NCBI RefSeq assembly: GCF_029016485.1
Contig: NZ_CP092106.1
Span: 744,001 to 808,000, forward strand
Direction of reading: 5' to 3'
Length of the DNA stretch: 64,000 nucleotides
Origin: Vibrio sp. JC009
GTDB taxonomy: Bacteria; Pseudomonadota; Gammaproteobacteria; Enterobacterales; Vibrionaceae
Shown here: piece by piece, positions 1-8,314 of the stretch
Layout: every line of letters starts with the position of its first letter
How positions within the stretch are numbered: position 1 is the stretch's first letter
Notes under the pieces: model-generated
What the model was told of the DNA's origin: nothing
What the model saw: only the letters and a program-made list of their open reading frames with translations
Databases searched by the model: none
Program-made: the position numbers and the translations under genes

Positions 1-14
1 GATTGAACGCCGGA

Positions 15-43
15 TACAAAAACAGCGGCTTAATGCCGCTGTT
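15..43 (-). terminator. Rho-independent terminator after ybeD
   Basis: A 9-bp perfect stem (AACAGCGGC / GCCGCTGTT, 21-29 with 35-43, 5-nt loop) is followed on the minus strand by a run of five T. It lies just past the ybeD stop codon, so ybeD transcription probably ends here. Confidence 0.85.
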
Positions 44-55
44 CTGAACCCGCTT

Positions 56-325
56 TTAAAGAACCATTCGAACAATTTCGATTTCGCCCAGCTCTTTATA
101 AAGTGTTTCAACCTGCTCGATAGAAGTTGCAGTGATAGTAACAGAAACTGAGTTATAAGTTCCTTTACCACTTGGCTTTACAGTCGGGCTGTAATCACCA
201 GGAGCATGTTTCTGAATCACTTCCAGAACCAGCTCTGGAAGTTCAGGTTTTGCATAGCCCATTACCTTGTAGGTGAACTGACAAGGAAATTCTAACAGGT
301 CTTTTAGCTTTGGTTGTTCTTGCAT
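56..325 (-). CDS. ybeD: YbeD family protein (DUF493)
   Basis: This 89-residue protein matches the small, conserved DUF493/YbeD family (E. coli YbeD is 87 residues), which has a ferredoxin-like alpha-beta fold resembling regulatory ACT-type domains. The family's function is not settled. Recognisable segments are the N-terminal [16 protein letters not shown] and the C-terminal [15 protein letters not shown]. In enterobacteria ybeD lies between dacA and lipB, and it follows dacA here on the same strand. It is separated from dacA by a palindromic repeat and followed by its own terminator. The call rests on sequence recognition plus neighbourhood. Confidence 0.9.
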   Translation of the reverse strand: MQEQPKLKDLLEFPCQFTYKVMGYAKPELPELVLEVIQKHAPGDYSPTVKPSGKGTYNSVSVTITATSIEQVETLYKELGEIEIVRMVL

Positions 326-398
326 GACTTATTCCGGATGGGGATTTGTTGAGGCGGAATATTACTCGGATTAAAATGGGAACTCAAGAGGAAAGGGG

Positions 399-513
399 AT
401 TTGGCCCTGGGAACGGACTTCGTCCTACAGGCCCTGGGCCCTTGGAAGTGCGGTTATTTGACCTAGGGCCCAGCAGGGAGCGAAGCGACCGCTCCCAGGG
501 CCTAGGGCCAAAT
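399..513. repeat. GGCCCTGGG-type palindromic intergenic repeat
   Basis: A GC-rich element between dacA and ybeD is bounded by a 10-bp inverted repeat, ATTTGGCCCT (399-408) and AGGGCCAAAT (504-513). It contains several CCCTGGG/CCCAGGG boxes and the hairpin GGGAGCGAAGCGACCGCTCCC. Related copies lie at 19150, 19868, 24109, 44588 and 52859. It ends one base before the dacA stop codon, so it may serve as the dacA terminator. Confidence 0.75.
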
Positions 514-514
514 A

Positions 515-1687
515 TTAGAACCAGCTCTTAAACAGCAGCACAATATAATCAATCAGACGACTAAACAAACTACCCTGATCAACATCTTCCAGTGCCAGAA
601 GCGGGTATTCTGCGATATCTTCACCGTCAACCTGGTAGTAAAGCGTACCAACTACGTCGCCCTGGGTGATTGGGGCTTCAAGCTCTTTTTCCAGAACGAA
701 GCTTGCTTTCAGGTTTTTAGCCTGGCCGCGTGGAAGGGTTACGTAGGTATCCTGGCTTACGCCCAGTGCAACGGTTTCCTGTGAACCCATCCAGATACGT
801 TCATTTACGAAGGTTTCACCCGCTTTGTGTGGAGCAACGGTTTCGAAGAAACGGAAGCCGTAGTTAAGCAGCTTTTTGCTTTCTGCCTTACGGGCATTTT
901 CGCTCTTGGTTCCCATCACAACTGCAACAAGGCGCATCTTGCCTTCAGTTGCTGAGCTTACCAGGCTATAACCTGCTTTTGATGTGTGACCGGTTTTGAT
1001 GCCGTCCACATTCATGCTCTTATCCCACAGTAGACCGTTACGGTTGTACTGTGTGATGCCGTTATAGGTGAACTGTTTTTCCTTGTAGATAGCATACTCT
1101 TCCGGTACATCGCGGATAAGTGCGCGACCAAGAAGGGCCATATCGTAAGGTGTTGAGTACAGGCTCGCATTATCGAGACCGTGTACGTTGGCAAAATTGG
1201 TATTTGTCATGCCGATGGACTGAGCCCATGCATTCATCAGGTCAACAAACGCATCTTCTGAGCCGGCAACATGTTCTGCCATTGCTACACAAGCGTCATT
1301 ACCCGACTGGATGATGATACCGCGGTTAAGGTCTTCTACTTTTACCGTAGTACCCACTTCAATAAACATCTTAGAAGAGTCAGGGTAGTTCTTAGCCCAG
1401 GCATTTTTACTGATTACAACATCATCCTGAAGAGAGATATTACCGCGAGCCAGTTCCTGACCGATAACATAACTTGTCATCATCTTGGTCAGACTTGCAG
1501 GAGAAAGTTTGGTGTCTTTTTCCTTCTCTGCCAGTACCTTGCCTGAGTTATAGTCAATCAGTACATAGCCTTTAGCTGCGATCTGAGGTGCATCCGGTAC
1601 CACAATCGGTGCCGCCTGAGCTGTGCCGGCAGCAAATACTGAAGTTGTGATAAGTAGAGATTTAAGTAATGTTTTTGACTTATTCAT
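515..1687 (-). CDS. dacA: D-alanyl-D-alanine carboxypeptidase (penicillin-binding protein 5 type)
   Basis: This serine DD-carboxypeptidase trims the terminal D-Ala from peptidoglycan pentapeptides in the periplasm. The 390-residue product has a signal peptide (hydrophobic residues 7-23, cleavage near AQAA). It carries all three penicillin-binding motifs: S65-L-T-K68, SGN around residue 130 and KTG around 230. A C-terminal beta domain follows, then an amphipathic tail ending LIDYIVLLFKSWF that would anchor it to the inner membrane. I chose the ATG at 1687; an in-frame TTG 15 bases upstream also exists, but neither has a clear Shine-Dalgarno. It is the fourth gene of the rod-shape cluster mrdA-rodA-rlpA-dacA. 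Confidence 0.95.
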   Translation of the reverse strand: MNKSKTLLKSLLITTSVFAAGTAQAAPIVVPDAPQIAAKGYVLIDYNSGKVLAEKEKDTKLSPASLTKMMTSYVIGQELARGNISLQDDVVISKNAWAKNYPDSSKMFIEVGTTVKVEDLNRGIIIQSGNDACVAMAEHVAGSEDAFVDLMNAWAQSIGMTNTNFANVHGLDNASLYSTPYDMALLGRALIRDVPEEYAIYKEKQFTYNGITQYNRNGLLWDKSMNVDGIKTGHTSKAGYSLVSSATEGKMRLVAVVMGTKSENARKAESKKLLNYGFRFFETVAPHKAGETFVNERIWMGSQETVALGVSQDTYVTLPRGQAKNLKASFVLEKELEAPITQGDVVGTLYYQVDGEDIAEYPLLALEDVDQGSLFSRLIDYIVLLFKSWF

Positions 1688-1818
1688 TTTGTATGTAATC
1701 AATTTGAATGTTTAAAAGCTTAATGGTCCGTATCTTAGCAGAATCATTCAGATTCGTCAGGATAACTGACTGATGCGATAGCACTATGACAAAAAACGAG
1801 ACGTTACGCCACAATGAT

Positions 1819-2586
1819 TTACTGTGAGACTTTCTTTATAAAAGCCTCCGGGTAGCCCTGTTGCCTGATTTTTTCCAGCGCTGCTTCCGTTTTTAAAAAG
1901 TCATCAAAGGGGCCGACCATCACTCTGAAGTTGTTTTTCTGCTTTTCGATAAAAGTGCTGACAGAAAGCTTAGCAGATAAAGTATCAGCCAGTGACTGTG
2001 TTCTTTGCTGGTGCCCAGATGCTGCAACCTGAATAGCAAATTGCTGCAGTTTTGAGTCATTGGTTTTCTTTACGGAAATATGTTCGATTTCTACATTCGC
2101 TGTGCCTGTAGCTATCACGCCCAGCTTATAGGCAGCGGCATAGCTCAGGTCGATAATTCGCCCTTTATGAAAGGGGCCGCGGTCGTTCAGTCTGACAATG
2201 GCGGTTTTTCCATTATCCAGGTTAGTAACCTTTACGTAGCTTGGAATAGGCAGGGTTTTATGGGCGGCTGACATGGAATACATGTCATACACTTCGCCGT
2301 TTGAGGTCTGGTGGCCGTGGAATTTTTTTCCGTACCAGGAAGCGATACCTTTCTGGCGGAAGCCTTCAGGATTTTTGAGTACGGTATAGGACCCACCTCT
2401 CACGGTATAGCTGCCGTTTCCGCCACGGCTATAAGGCTCGTAAACAGGCTGCACATCTTCGATATGCTCAACGGAAATTGGCTTCTCCGGCGCTTCATCT
2501 TCAGAAAGCGAATAGCGTCCGGAGCCCGAGCATCCGGCAAGAGCAAGAATAACCAGCGCTGTCAGAAAACGGTATCTGTTTATTAT
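1819..2586 (-). CDS. rlpA: RlpA septal/lytic transglycosylase lipoprotein, apparently with an AUA start
   Basis: RlpA is an outer-membrane lipoprotein that binds, and in some species cleaves, denuded glycan strands. The double-psi beta-barrel domain is seen in [17 protein letters not shown] and [20 protein letters not shown]-terminal SPOR domain covers about the last 80 residues ([11 protein letters not shown] to [10 protein letters not shown]). A lipoprotein signal with lipobox LALAGC lies about 22 codons into the frame. No ATG, GTG or TTG precedes that signal. The only plausible initiators at the right distance are two tandem ATA codons (2586 and 2583) overlapping the rodA stop. The first canonical codon, GTG at 2454, would delete the signal and lipobox. 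The product is about 255 residues if ATA is used. Confidence 0.8.
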   Translation of the reverse strand: MINRYRFLTALVILALAGCSGSGRYSLSEDEAPEKPISVEHIEDVQPVYEPYSRGGNGSYTVRGGSYTVLKNPEGFRQKGIASWYGKKFHGHQTSNGEVYDMYSMSAAHKTLPIPSYVKVTNLDNGKTAIVRLNDRGPFHKGRIIDLSYAAAYKLGVIATGTANVEIEHISVKKTNDSKLQQFAIQVAASGHQQRTQSLADTLSAKLSVSTFIEKQKNNFRVMVGPFDDFLKTEAALEKIRQQGYPEAFIKKVSQ

Positions 2587-3704
2587 GTGGCTTTTGATAG
2601 CATGCTCCTGTGAGTGTGGATAGACATCAGAATGCCAAAACCTGCCATCAATGTCACCATGGATGTGCCGCCATAACTGATTAGCGGTAGCGGAACCCCC
2701 ACCACCGGCAGAATACCGCTTACCATGCCAATGTTTACAAACACATAAACGAAGAAGCTCAGTACGATACTGCCTGCCATCATACGGCCAAATGCAGTTT
2801 GTGCATTACTGGCCAGGAACAGACCTCTGCCGATTATAAAAAGGTAAAGTGAAAGCAGTACCAGTATGCCCAGCATTCCCCACTCTTCAGCGATAACGGC
2901 GAAAATAAAGTCGGTATGCCGCTCCGGAAGAAATTCCAGCTGTGACTGAGTGCCATGAAGCCAGCCTTTACCGCTTAATCCGCCTGAGCCTATGGCGATT
3001 TTACTCTGAATAATGTGATAACCGGCTCCCAGCGGATCCGACTCAGGATCAAACAGCGTTCTTACCCGGACCTTCTGATATTCCCGCATCAGGAAGAACC
3101 ATAAAATGGGAATAAAGGCACCCACTGCCATTGCTGCTGCAAAGATGATTCTCCAGCTGATACCGGCCAGGAAGATAACAAATATCCCCGAAGCCGCGAT
3201 AAGGATGGAGGTGCCAAGGTCTGGCTGTTTTGCGATCAGTATCGTCGGCACAAAGACCAGAACCAGTGAAATAACCAGAGTGGTCAGGGTTGGTGGCAGC
3301 GGTTTTCTGCCAATAAATCTGGCAACCATCAGTGGCACCGCCAGTTTCAGAAGCTCTGAAGGCTGGAAGCGGACAAAACCCAGATTAAGCCAACGCTGCG
3401 CACCTTTAGAGGCTTCACCGAAGAAGAGCACGCCAAACAACAGGCCAACACCGGCCACAAACAGGATCGGAGCCAGAGCTTCATAGGTTCTGGGAGAGAG
3501 CTGGGCCAGAAATACCATTACGCCAAGTGACAAGCCCATTCTCATGGCCTGGCGGTCCATCATGCCCATATCCTGGCCGCTGGCACTGTACATAATCAGC
3601 AAACCAAAGCCCATCATAAGTATCAGGCCGATAAGCAGCGGCAGGTCAATATGAAGCCGTTCAAAAAAGATTCGACTCTTGCCGGTAGAAGGATCCAGTT
3701 TCAT
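2583..3704 (-). CDS. rodA: Peptidoglycan glycosyltransferase RodA (MrdB)
   Basis: RodA is the SEDS-family glycan polymerase of the elongasome and works with PBP2, encoded immediately upstream. The 373-residue protein has about ten hydrophobic segments and SEDS signatures, including the C-terminal [18 protein letters not shown] stretch. The extracytoplasmic loop with [15 protein letters not shown] is also typical. Its ATG lies 2 bases after the mrdA stop, and its stop overlaps the presumed rlpA start, so mrdA-rodA-rlpA are probably translationally coupled. Confidence 0.95.
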   Translation of the reverse strand: MKLDPSTGKSRIFFERLHIDLPLLIGLILMMGFGLLIMYSASGQDMGMMDRQAMRMGLSLGVMVFLAQLSPRTYEALAPILFVAGVGLLFGVLFFGEASKGAQRWLNLGFVRFQPSELLKLAVPLMVARFIGRKPLPPTLTTLVISLVLVFVPTILIAKQPDLGTSILIAASGIFVIFLAGISWRIIFAAAMAVGAFIPILWFFLMREYQKVRVRTLFDPESDPLGAGYHIIQSKIAIGSGGLSGKGWLHGTQSQLEFLPERHTDFIFAVIAEEWGMLGILVLLSLYLFIIGRGLFLASNAQTAFGRMMAGSIVLSFFVYVFVNIGMVSGILPVVGVPLPLISYGGTSMVTLMAGFGILMSIHTHRSMLSKAT

Positions 3705-3706
3705 CT

Positions 3707-5590
3707 TTACTCAGCCTCGTCTTGGTTTTCTAACAATATGTGGTCAAAAATCTTACGCACCACGGGAGCGGCATTTGAGGAGCCGCCACCGGCGTTTTCC
3801 AGTACCACGGATGCAACGATTTCCGGCTCTTCAAGAGGTGCAAAACCAGTAAACAGAGCGTGGTCATGAAGATGTTCGGCCAGCTCTTCTGCTTTATATT
3901 CTTCATCTTCCTTCAAACCAAAGACTTGCGCAGTACCCGATTTACCACCACTTTTATATTTCAGATTCTGGAAGGCGCGGCGGGCGGTGCCTTTTTTACC
4001 ATGGTTAACCAGATACATGCCCTCAATGGAAATATCCCAGAACTTATCTGGTACACCGGTAATTGGTGGGTAAGTTTCTACCGGTTCAAGCGTATGAAGG
4101 CTTGGTGTCTGCGAAGTATCTATGGTTGAACGCAGAAGATGCGGCGGCATCACTTCACCCCGGTGGATCAGTACAGAGGTTGCCTTGGCAATTTGCAGCG
4201 GAGTGGCAGTCCAGTACCCCTGACCGATACCCACAGGAATCGTATCGCCCTGATACCATGGAGTGCGGTGCCTATCCATTTTCCACTCTCTTGACGGCAT
4301 GTTGGCTCTGCTCTCTTCGTGGATATCTATGCCTGTGTACTCACCAAATCCAAACTTGGTCATCCATTTGGACAGGTTATCGATGCCCATATCGTAGGCA
4401 ACCTGATAGAAGAAGGTATCAACGGACTCTTCAATAGACTGGGTCACATTCACCCGGCCGTGGCCCCATTTTAACCAGTCGCGGAATGGTTTGGTTTTGG
4501 AGTTTGGTATCTTCCAGTAGCCAGGGTCATTTCGTGTTGTATAGGGTGTTATCACCTCTTCCTGAAGTGCTGCGATGGCGATAAATGGCTTAACCGTGGA
4601 TGCAGGAGGGTAGATACCCAGTGTTGTCCTGTTTACCAGAGGTCTGTTGGTATCGTTCAGCAGTGCGCGGTAGTCTTTTCCTGAGATACCATGCACAAAA
4701 TCATTCGGGTCGTAGCTTGGGCTGGATACCATAGCCAGAATGCCGTTGTCAGCAGGATCCAGCACAACGGCCGAGCCTCTTCGGTTGTCAAGCAACTCAT
4801 AGACATACAGCTGCAGGTCAATATCCAGGTTGAGGACAAGATCTTTTCCCGGTACCGGAGGAACATACTTCAGAGTGCGGATAATTCTGCCGCGGCTGTT
4901 TACCTCAACTTCCTGATAGCCGGGCTTGCCGTGCAGAACGTCTTCATAATAACGCTCGATACCCAGCTTACCGATATCGTGAGTGGCCTGATAGTCCGCT
5001 TCCTTCTCTTCTCTGATGAGCTTTTGCATATCCCGGTCGTTAATCCTGGATACATAACCGAGCACATGGGTCAGGGCTTCACCGTATGGATAGAAGCGCT
5101 TCAGAACCGCGGATACTTCCACGCCCGGGAAGCGGTACTGGTGAACAGAGAAAATAGCCACCTGCTCCTCGGTCAGCTGAGTGAGCAGAGGGACAGACTT
5201 AAATCGTCTGGTGCGCCTTCTTTCCTTATGGAAAGATTCTATGCGTTCTGGAGAGATTTCCAGAATTTCCTGAAGACGCAGTATTGTGCCATCAATGTCT
5301 TTGATCTTTTCCGGGATCAGATCCAGCGTATAGACAGGGCGGTTTTCAGCAAGAAGTTTACCGTTTCTGTCGTAAATCAGTCCGCGGTTTGGTGCGATAG
5401 GCACTACTTTAATCCGGTTGTCATTTGAACGGGTTTTGTAGTCCTGATATTGATTGACCTGAATGTTGTAGAGGTTAGCGATAAGAACGCCAACCAGAGC
5501 AACGATTCCCAGGAAAGAAACCACAGCCCGGTTGCGGAACAGTGAGAGCTCCGCTTTATGATCCCTGATTTGAGTACGTCTGCGTCTCAT
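3707..5590 (-). CDS. mrdA: Penicillin-binding protein 2 (peptidoglycan DD-transpeptidase)
   Basis: This class B PBP does the transpeptidation step of lateral-wall synthesis together with RodA. A short basic cytoplasmic tail ([12 protein letters not shown]) is followed by one membrane anchor ([19 protein letters not shown]). A dimerisation/pedestal region comes next, then a transpeptidase domain with STVK (the active-site serine, in PPASTVKPF), SVD and KSGTAQ. The 627-residue length is close to E. coli PBP2 (633). I chose the ATG at 5590, which is preceded by AGGA. A GTG 45 bases upstream inside rlmH is less likely. Confidence 0.95.
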   Translation of the reverse strand: MRRRRTQIRDHKAELSLFRNRAVVSFLGIVALVGVLIANLYNIQVNQYQDYKTRSNDNRIKVVPIAPNRGLIYDRNGKLLAENRPVYTLDLIPEKIKDIDGTILRLQEILEISPERIESFHKERRRTRRFKSVPLLTQLTEEQVAIFSVHQYRFPGVEVSAVLKRFYPYGEALTHVLGYVSRINDRDMQKLIREEKEADYQATHDIGKLGIERYYEDVLHGKPGYQEVEVNSRGRIIRTLKYVPPVPGKDLVLNLDIDLQLYVYELLDNRRGSAVVLDPADNGILAMVSSPSYDPNDFVHGISGKDYRALLNDTNRPLVNRTTLGIYPPASTVKPFIAIAALQEEVITPYTTRNDPGYWKIPNSKTKPFRDWLKWGHGRVNVTQSIEESVDTFFYQVAYDMGIDNLSKWMTKFGFGEYTGIDIHEESRANMPSREWKMDRHRTPWYQGDTIPVGIGQGYWTATPLQIAKATSVLIHRGEVMPPHLLRSTIDTSQTPSLHTLEPVETYPPITGVPDKFWDISIEGMYLVNHGKKGTARRAFQNLKYKSGGKSGTAQVFGLKEDEEYKAEELAEHLHDHALFTGFAPLEEPEIVASVVLENAGGGSSNAAPVVRKIFDHILLENQDEAE

Positions 5591-5595
5591 TCGTC

Positions 5596-6066
5596 CTATT
5601 CTCTGTGATAAGGATGATTTGCCGTGATACTCCACGCACGGTACAGGCTTTCAGCCATGACGACCCGGACAAGAGGGTGGGGCAGGGTTAGCGGTGACAG
5701 CGACCAGCTTTGATCAGCCGCCGCTTTACAGGCGGGCGCCAGTCCTTCAGGGCCACCAATAAGGATAGATACATCTCTGCCATCCAGTTTCCAGCTGTCA
5801 AGCTGCTGAGCCAGTTGCGGGGTGTCCCAGCGTTTACCCGGAATATCGAGAGTGACGATTCGGTTTCCTTTCGGCACTGCAGCTAACATCAGTTCACCTT
5901 CTTTCTGAAGGATTCTGGCGATATCGGCATTTTTACCACGCTTGCCGGCGGGTATTTCCACAAGCTCAAGCGGCATATCATGCGGGAACCGGCGTTTATA
6001 TTCCTGAAAGCCCTCTTCTACCCATTTGGGCATTTTTGTTCCGACGGCGATTAGCTGGATTTTCAA
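5596..6066 (-). CDS. rlmH: 23S rRNA pseudouridine-1915 N3-methyltransferase RlmH
   Basis: RlmH methylates Psi1915 in helix 69 of 23S rRNA on assembled 70S ribosomes, using SAM. The 156-residue size is that of the SPOUT (alpha/beta knot) family, which acts as a dimer. The knot signature ILIGGPEGL and the C-terminal [14 protein letters not shown] are recognisable. It lies 3 bases after rsfS and just before mrdA, the usual gammaproteobacterial order. Confidence 0.96.
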   Translation of the reverse strand: MKIQLIAVGTKMPKWVEEGFQEYKRRFPHDMPLELVEIPAGKRGKNADIARILQKEGELMLAAVPKGNRIVTLDIPGKRWDTPQLAQQLDSWKLDGRDVSILIGGPEGLAPACKAAADQSWSLSPLTLPHPLVRVVMAESLYRAWSITANHPYHRE

Positions 6067-6069
6067 AAC

Positions 6070-6387
6070 TTAGCTCCACAACTTTTCTAGCTGGTATAAC
6101 TCGCGCTGCTCTTCCTGCATAACATGAACCATCACATTGCCCATATCCAGAACAACCCACTCGCCTTCGTTTTCACCATCGATGCCGTATGGTGCAAGTC
6201 CTGCGGTTTTCGCTTCTTTTGCGACATTGTCAGCGATAGAGGCAACATGTCTTTTCGAGGTTCCGGTACAGATAACCATATAGTCTGTGATGCTGGATTT
6301 GCCGGTAACGTCTAAAGTTACGATGTCCAGGGCCTTCATATCATCTGCTTTGTCGACAAGAAAGTCTTTTAGCTCATTAAGTTGCAA
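6070..6387 (-). CDS. rsfS: Ribosome silencing factor RsfS
   Basis: RsfS (Iojap/YbeB family) binds L14 of the 50S subunit and blocks subunit joining during nutrient limitation. The 105-residue protein has the family core [18 protein letters not shown] and the C-terminal [24 protein letters not shown]. It is the first gene of a tight rsfS-rlmH-mrdA run. In E. coli nadD lies between holA and rsfS, but here only 54 bases separate them and nadD is absent from this place. Confidence 0.96.
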   Translation of the reverse strand: MQLNELKDFLVDKADDMKALDIVTLDVTGKSSITDYMVICTGTSKRHVASIADNVAKEAKTAGLAPYGIDGENEGEWVVLDMGNVMVHVMQEEQRELYQLEKLWS

Positions 6388-6441
6388 AGTTTTACCTCTA
6401 ATAAATTACATTGTCTGCGCTTGGGCGAATTATATCACCCT

Positions 6442-7479
6442 TTAGCCAGGAAAAGGGATACTGCTATCTTGCCGGGGCTCGGGAGAGCAAAACTCGACCG
6501 AAAGCTGGGTAAGTTGTGGCCAGCAGGAATCTTCATATTGAGTTTTAGCCAGAATCTCTGCCTGAGCAAGTTGCTTGTACATGGCTTTCAGATTATCTGC
6601 GGATAACCGGGTCAGTGCCGCCTGATACAGCGGGCGTTTGTTTTGCCAGATTCTGTACTGGTCGAACAGGCGTCCCAGGGGTTGAGTCTGACTCTCTTTT
6701 TTCAGTTGCATAAGCTGGCTGAACTCACGCTGCAGTGTGCGCAGTAAGATTACCGGTTCTGTGCCTTCAGTCTGAAGCTGGCGCAGTATTCTCATCGCTC
6801 GTTTGGGCTTTCCTGCCAGCAGGGCATCCATCCAGTGAAAGGGGGTGAAGTGATTGTGCCGGCTCAGGGCCTCTTCCACTCTTACCAGAGTAAGCACTCC
6901 GTCCGGATAGAGCAGGGCCAGTTTTTCCAGACTCTGCACCAGAGCAAGCAGGTTACCCTCATGCCACTGAGCCAGCATCTGAAGTGCTTCCTGATCCGGC
7001 TGTAAACCGAGTTGTCGGCAGCGGGTGTTGATAAATCCCGGTAGTCTTTGGGTGTCCGGCGTTAAGCAGCTTACCCAGGTTCCACGTTGATTTAAGGTCT
7101 TAAACCACTTGGCATTTTCCTGCTGACGGGTAAGTTTTGAGCCGGTGACAATAAGAATAATGTCGCTATGCAGGGATTCACTAAGAGAAACAAGTTCTTT
7201 ACTGATGGTGACATTTACTCCTGACTCAGGGATTTCCAGCTCGATGATCTGTCTGGAAGAGAACAGGCTTAATGCCTGAGTACAGTCGTAAACATCATTC
7301 CAGTTAATGCTGCTATCAACGGAAAAGTAGTGTCGCTCTTCAAATCCGGCGGACCGGGCTGCTTTATAAATCAGATCCCGGCTTTCGGTAATCAGCAGTG
7401 GCTCGTTGCCAAACAGCAGGTATACGCCACTTAGCTGTCTTTTCAGGTTATCCGCAAGTTTGTCAGCAAACAGACGCAT
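6442..7479 (-). CDS. holA: DNA polymerase III subunit delta
   Basis: HolA is the clamp-opening wrench of the clamp loader: it binds the beta clamp and cracks it open so that it can be loaded on primed DNA. The 345-residue length fits the family (E. coli 343). The N-terminal LSGVYLLFGNEPLLITESRD is typical of the delta-subunit N-terminal domain, and the C-terminal helical collar region is present. The ATG overlaps the lptE stop by one base (TAATG), so the two genes are translationally coupled. Confidence 0.94.
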   Translation of the reverse strand: MRLFADKLADNLKRQLSGVYLLFGNEPLLITESRDLIYKAARSAGFEERHYFSVDSSINWNDVYDCTQALSLFSSRQIIELEIPESGVNVTISKELVSLSESLHSDIILIVTGSKLTRQQENAKWFKTLNQRGTWVSCLTPDTQRLPGFINTRCRQLGLQPDQEALQMLAQWHEGNLLALVQSLEKLALLYPDGVLTLVRVEEALSRHNHFTPFHWMDALLAGKPKRAMRILRQLQTEGTEPVILLRTLQREFSQLMQLKKESQTQPLGRLFDQYRIWQNKRPLYQAALTRLSADNLKAMYKQLAQAEILAKTQYEDSCWPQLTQLSVEFCSPEPRQDSSIPFPG

Positions 7480-8072
7480 TAATTGGACTGCTCTTGGGTT
7501 TCTTCTTTCTGCTCAGGTTTGATTTTGATATGTTCAAATTCTTCTTCAGAAATCTGACCCTGTTTGATCTCGTGGTTCAGACGGGCCAACTGGCGCATAA
7601 TCTGGCGTGATGCCTGTTTGATCATCTCTTCTTCCAGCGTATCTTCTTCCACAGACTTAGCCAGAGCGGTCTGAGGGTTGCTCAGGTAGCTTCGGTTTAC
7701 TGTGGTGGAGTATTGCTTGCTGCCAAGCTCAGGAATGGTTACACGGTAAGAGGCAGTGTAGGTCAGCTCTTTTTCCGCTGTTGTCATGCTCTGATACAGA
7801 GAGATAGTACGGGAGCCAAGACTACCGCTCAGCAGGTGAATGTTGGGTACATCTTCAGCAGGCTGAACCATTTCAATATCGTTCATTCTCAGCTGGCTCT
7901 GCACAGAGCGGGTCAGGAATGAGTACTGGTCATAACTGGTGAGTGACACTCTGGAGATCTCTTCCGGTACCAGGTAGCTGCCACGGAAATGAAAACCACA
8001 CGCAGAAAGAGCGCCGGCCAGCAGTAAAACAACGGATAGTTTTATTGAAGATACGGATAAAAGTGTTTTCAC
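7479..8072 (-). CDS. lptE: LPS-assembly lipoprotein LptE
   Basis: LptE plugs the LptD barrel and helps place lipopolysaccharide in the outer leaflet of the outer membrane. A short basic N-terminus and hydrophobic stretch (SVVLLLAGA) end in lipobox LSAC, followed by GFHFRG, the typical start of mature LptE. I chose the GTG at 8072 because it gives a normal lipoprotein signal in 197 residues. The frame stays open upstream to 8189, but that extension reads through the mobile repeat at 8090-8270 and is not credible. That repeat now occupies the region where the lptE promoter or leuS-lptE linkage would be. Confidence 0.92.
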   Translation of the reverse strand: MKTLLSVSSIKLSVVLLLAGALSACGFHFRGSYLVPEEISRVSLTSYDQYSFLTRSVQSQLRMNDIEMVQPAEDVPNIHLLSGSLGSRTISLYQSMTTAEKELTYTASYRVTIPELGSKQYSTTVNRSYLSNPQTALAKSVEEDTLEEEMIKQASRQIMRQLARLNHEIKQGQISEEEFEHIKIKPEQKEETQEQSN

Positions 8073-8089
8073 AAAATGTTCTCTATCTT

Positions 8090-8270
8090 GTTTATGTTTA
8101 TCTAATATGACTTTTTTAGCTCCTCCCCTTTTCAAGGGGAGGCTGGGAGGGGTTATTTCCACAGCAGTTATTGACATCCATAGAAGCATTTAACTTCTGA
8201 GGACTTAACCCCCTCTAACTCCCCCTTGGAAAGGGGGAGAACCGAAAAGCCGTATTAGATAAATATAAAC
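8090..8270. mobile_element. MITE, short variant with its own terminal inverted repeats
   Basis: This element of about 181 bp lies between lptE and leuS. Its ends form an imperfect inverted repeat of about 28 bp (GTTTATGTTTATCTAATA at 8090 against the complement of TATTAGATAAATATAAAC ending at 8270). The interior keeps the hairpin arms seen in the longer elements at 20542, 34955, 37635 and 39849: CTCCCCTTTTCAAGGGGAG, GGGAGGGGTT, AACCCCCTCTAACTCCCCC and AAGGGGGAG. The ends, however, differ from theirs. No transposase is encoded. Confidence 0.75.
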
Positions 8271-8292
8271 AGGGTGAATTAATCCACCCTGT
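8269..8292 (-). terminator. Probable leuS terminator
   Basis: An 8-bp stem ACAGGGTG/CACCCTGT (8269-8276 with 8285-8292) lies 23 bases past the leuS stop codon and is followed on the minus strand by TTTAT. It abuts the right end of the MITE at 8090-8270. Confidence 0.6.
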
Positions 8293-8314
8293 TTAAAGAC
8301 CTGTAAATTGCTAA

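Noticed and set aside
346..531. Small plus-strand frame between ybeD and dacA
   Set aside because: It is a reading of the GC-rich palindromic repeat at 399-513.
8073..8189. N-terminal extension of lptE to an upstream start
   Set aside because: The extra codons run through the MITE at 8090-8270 and would bury the lipoprotein signal. The GTG at 8072 gives a normal LptE.
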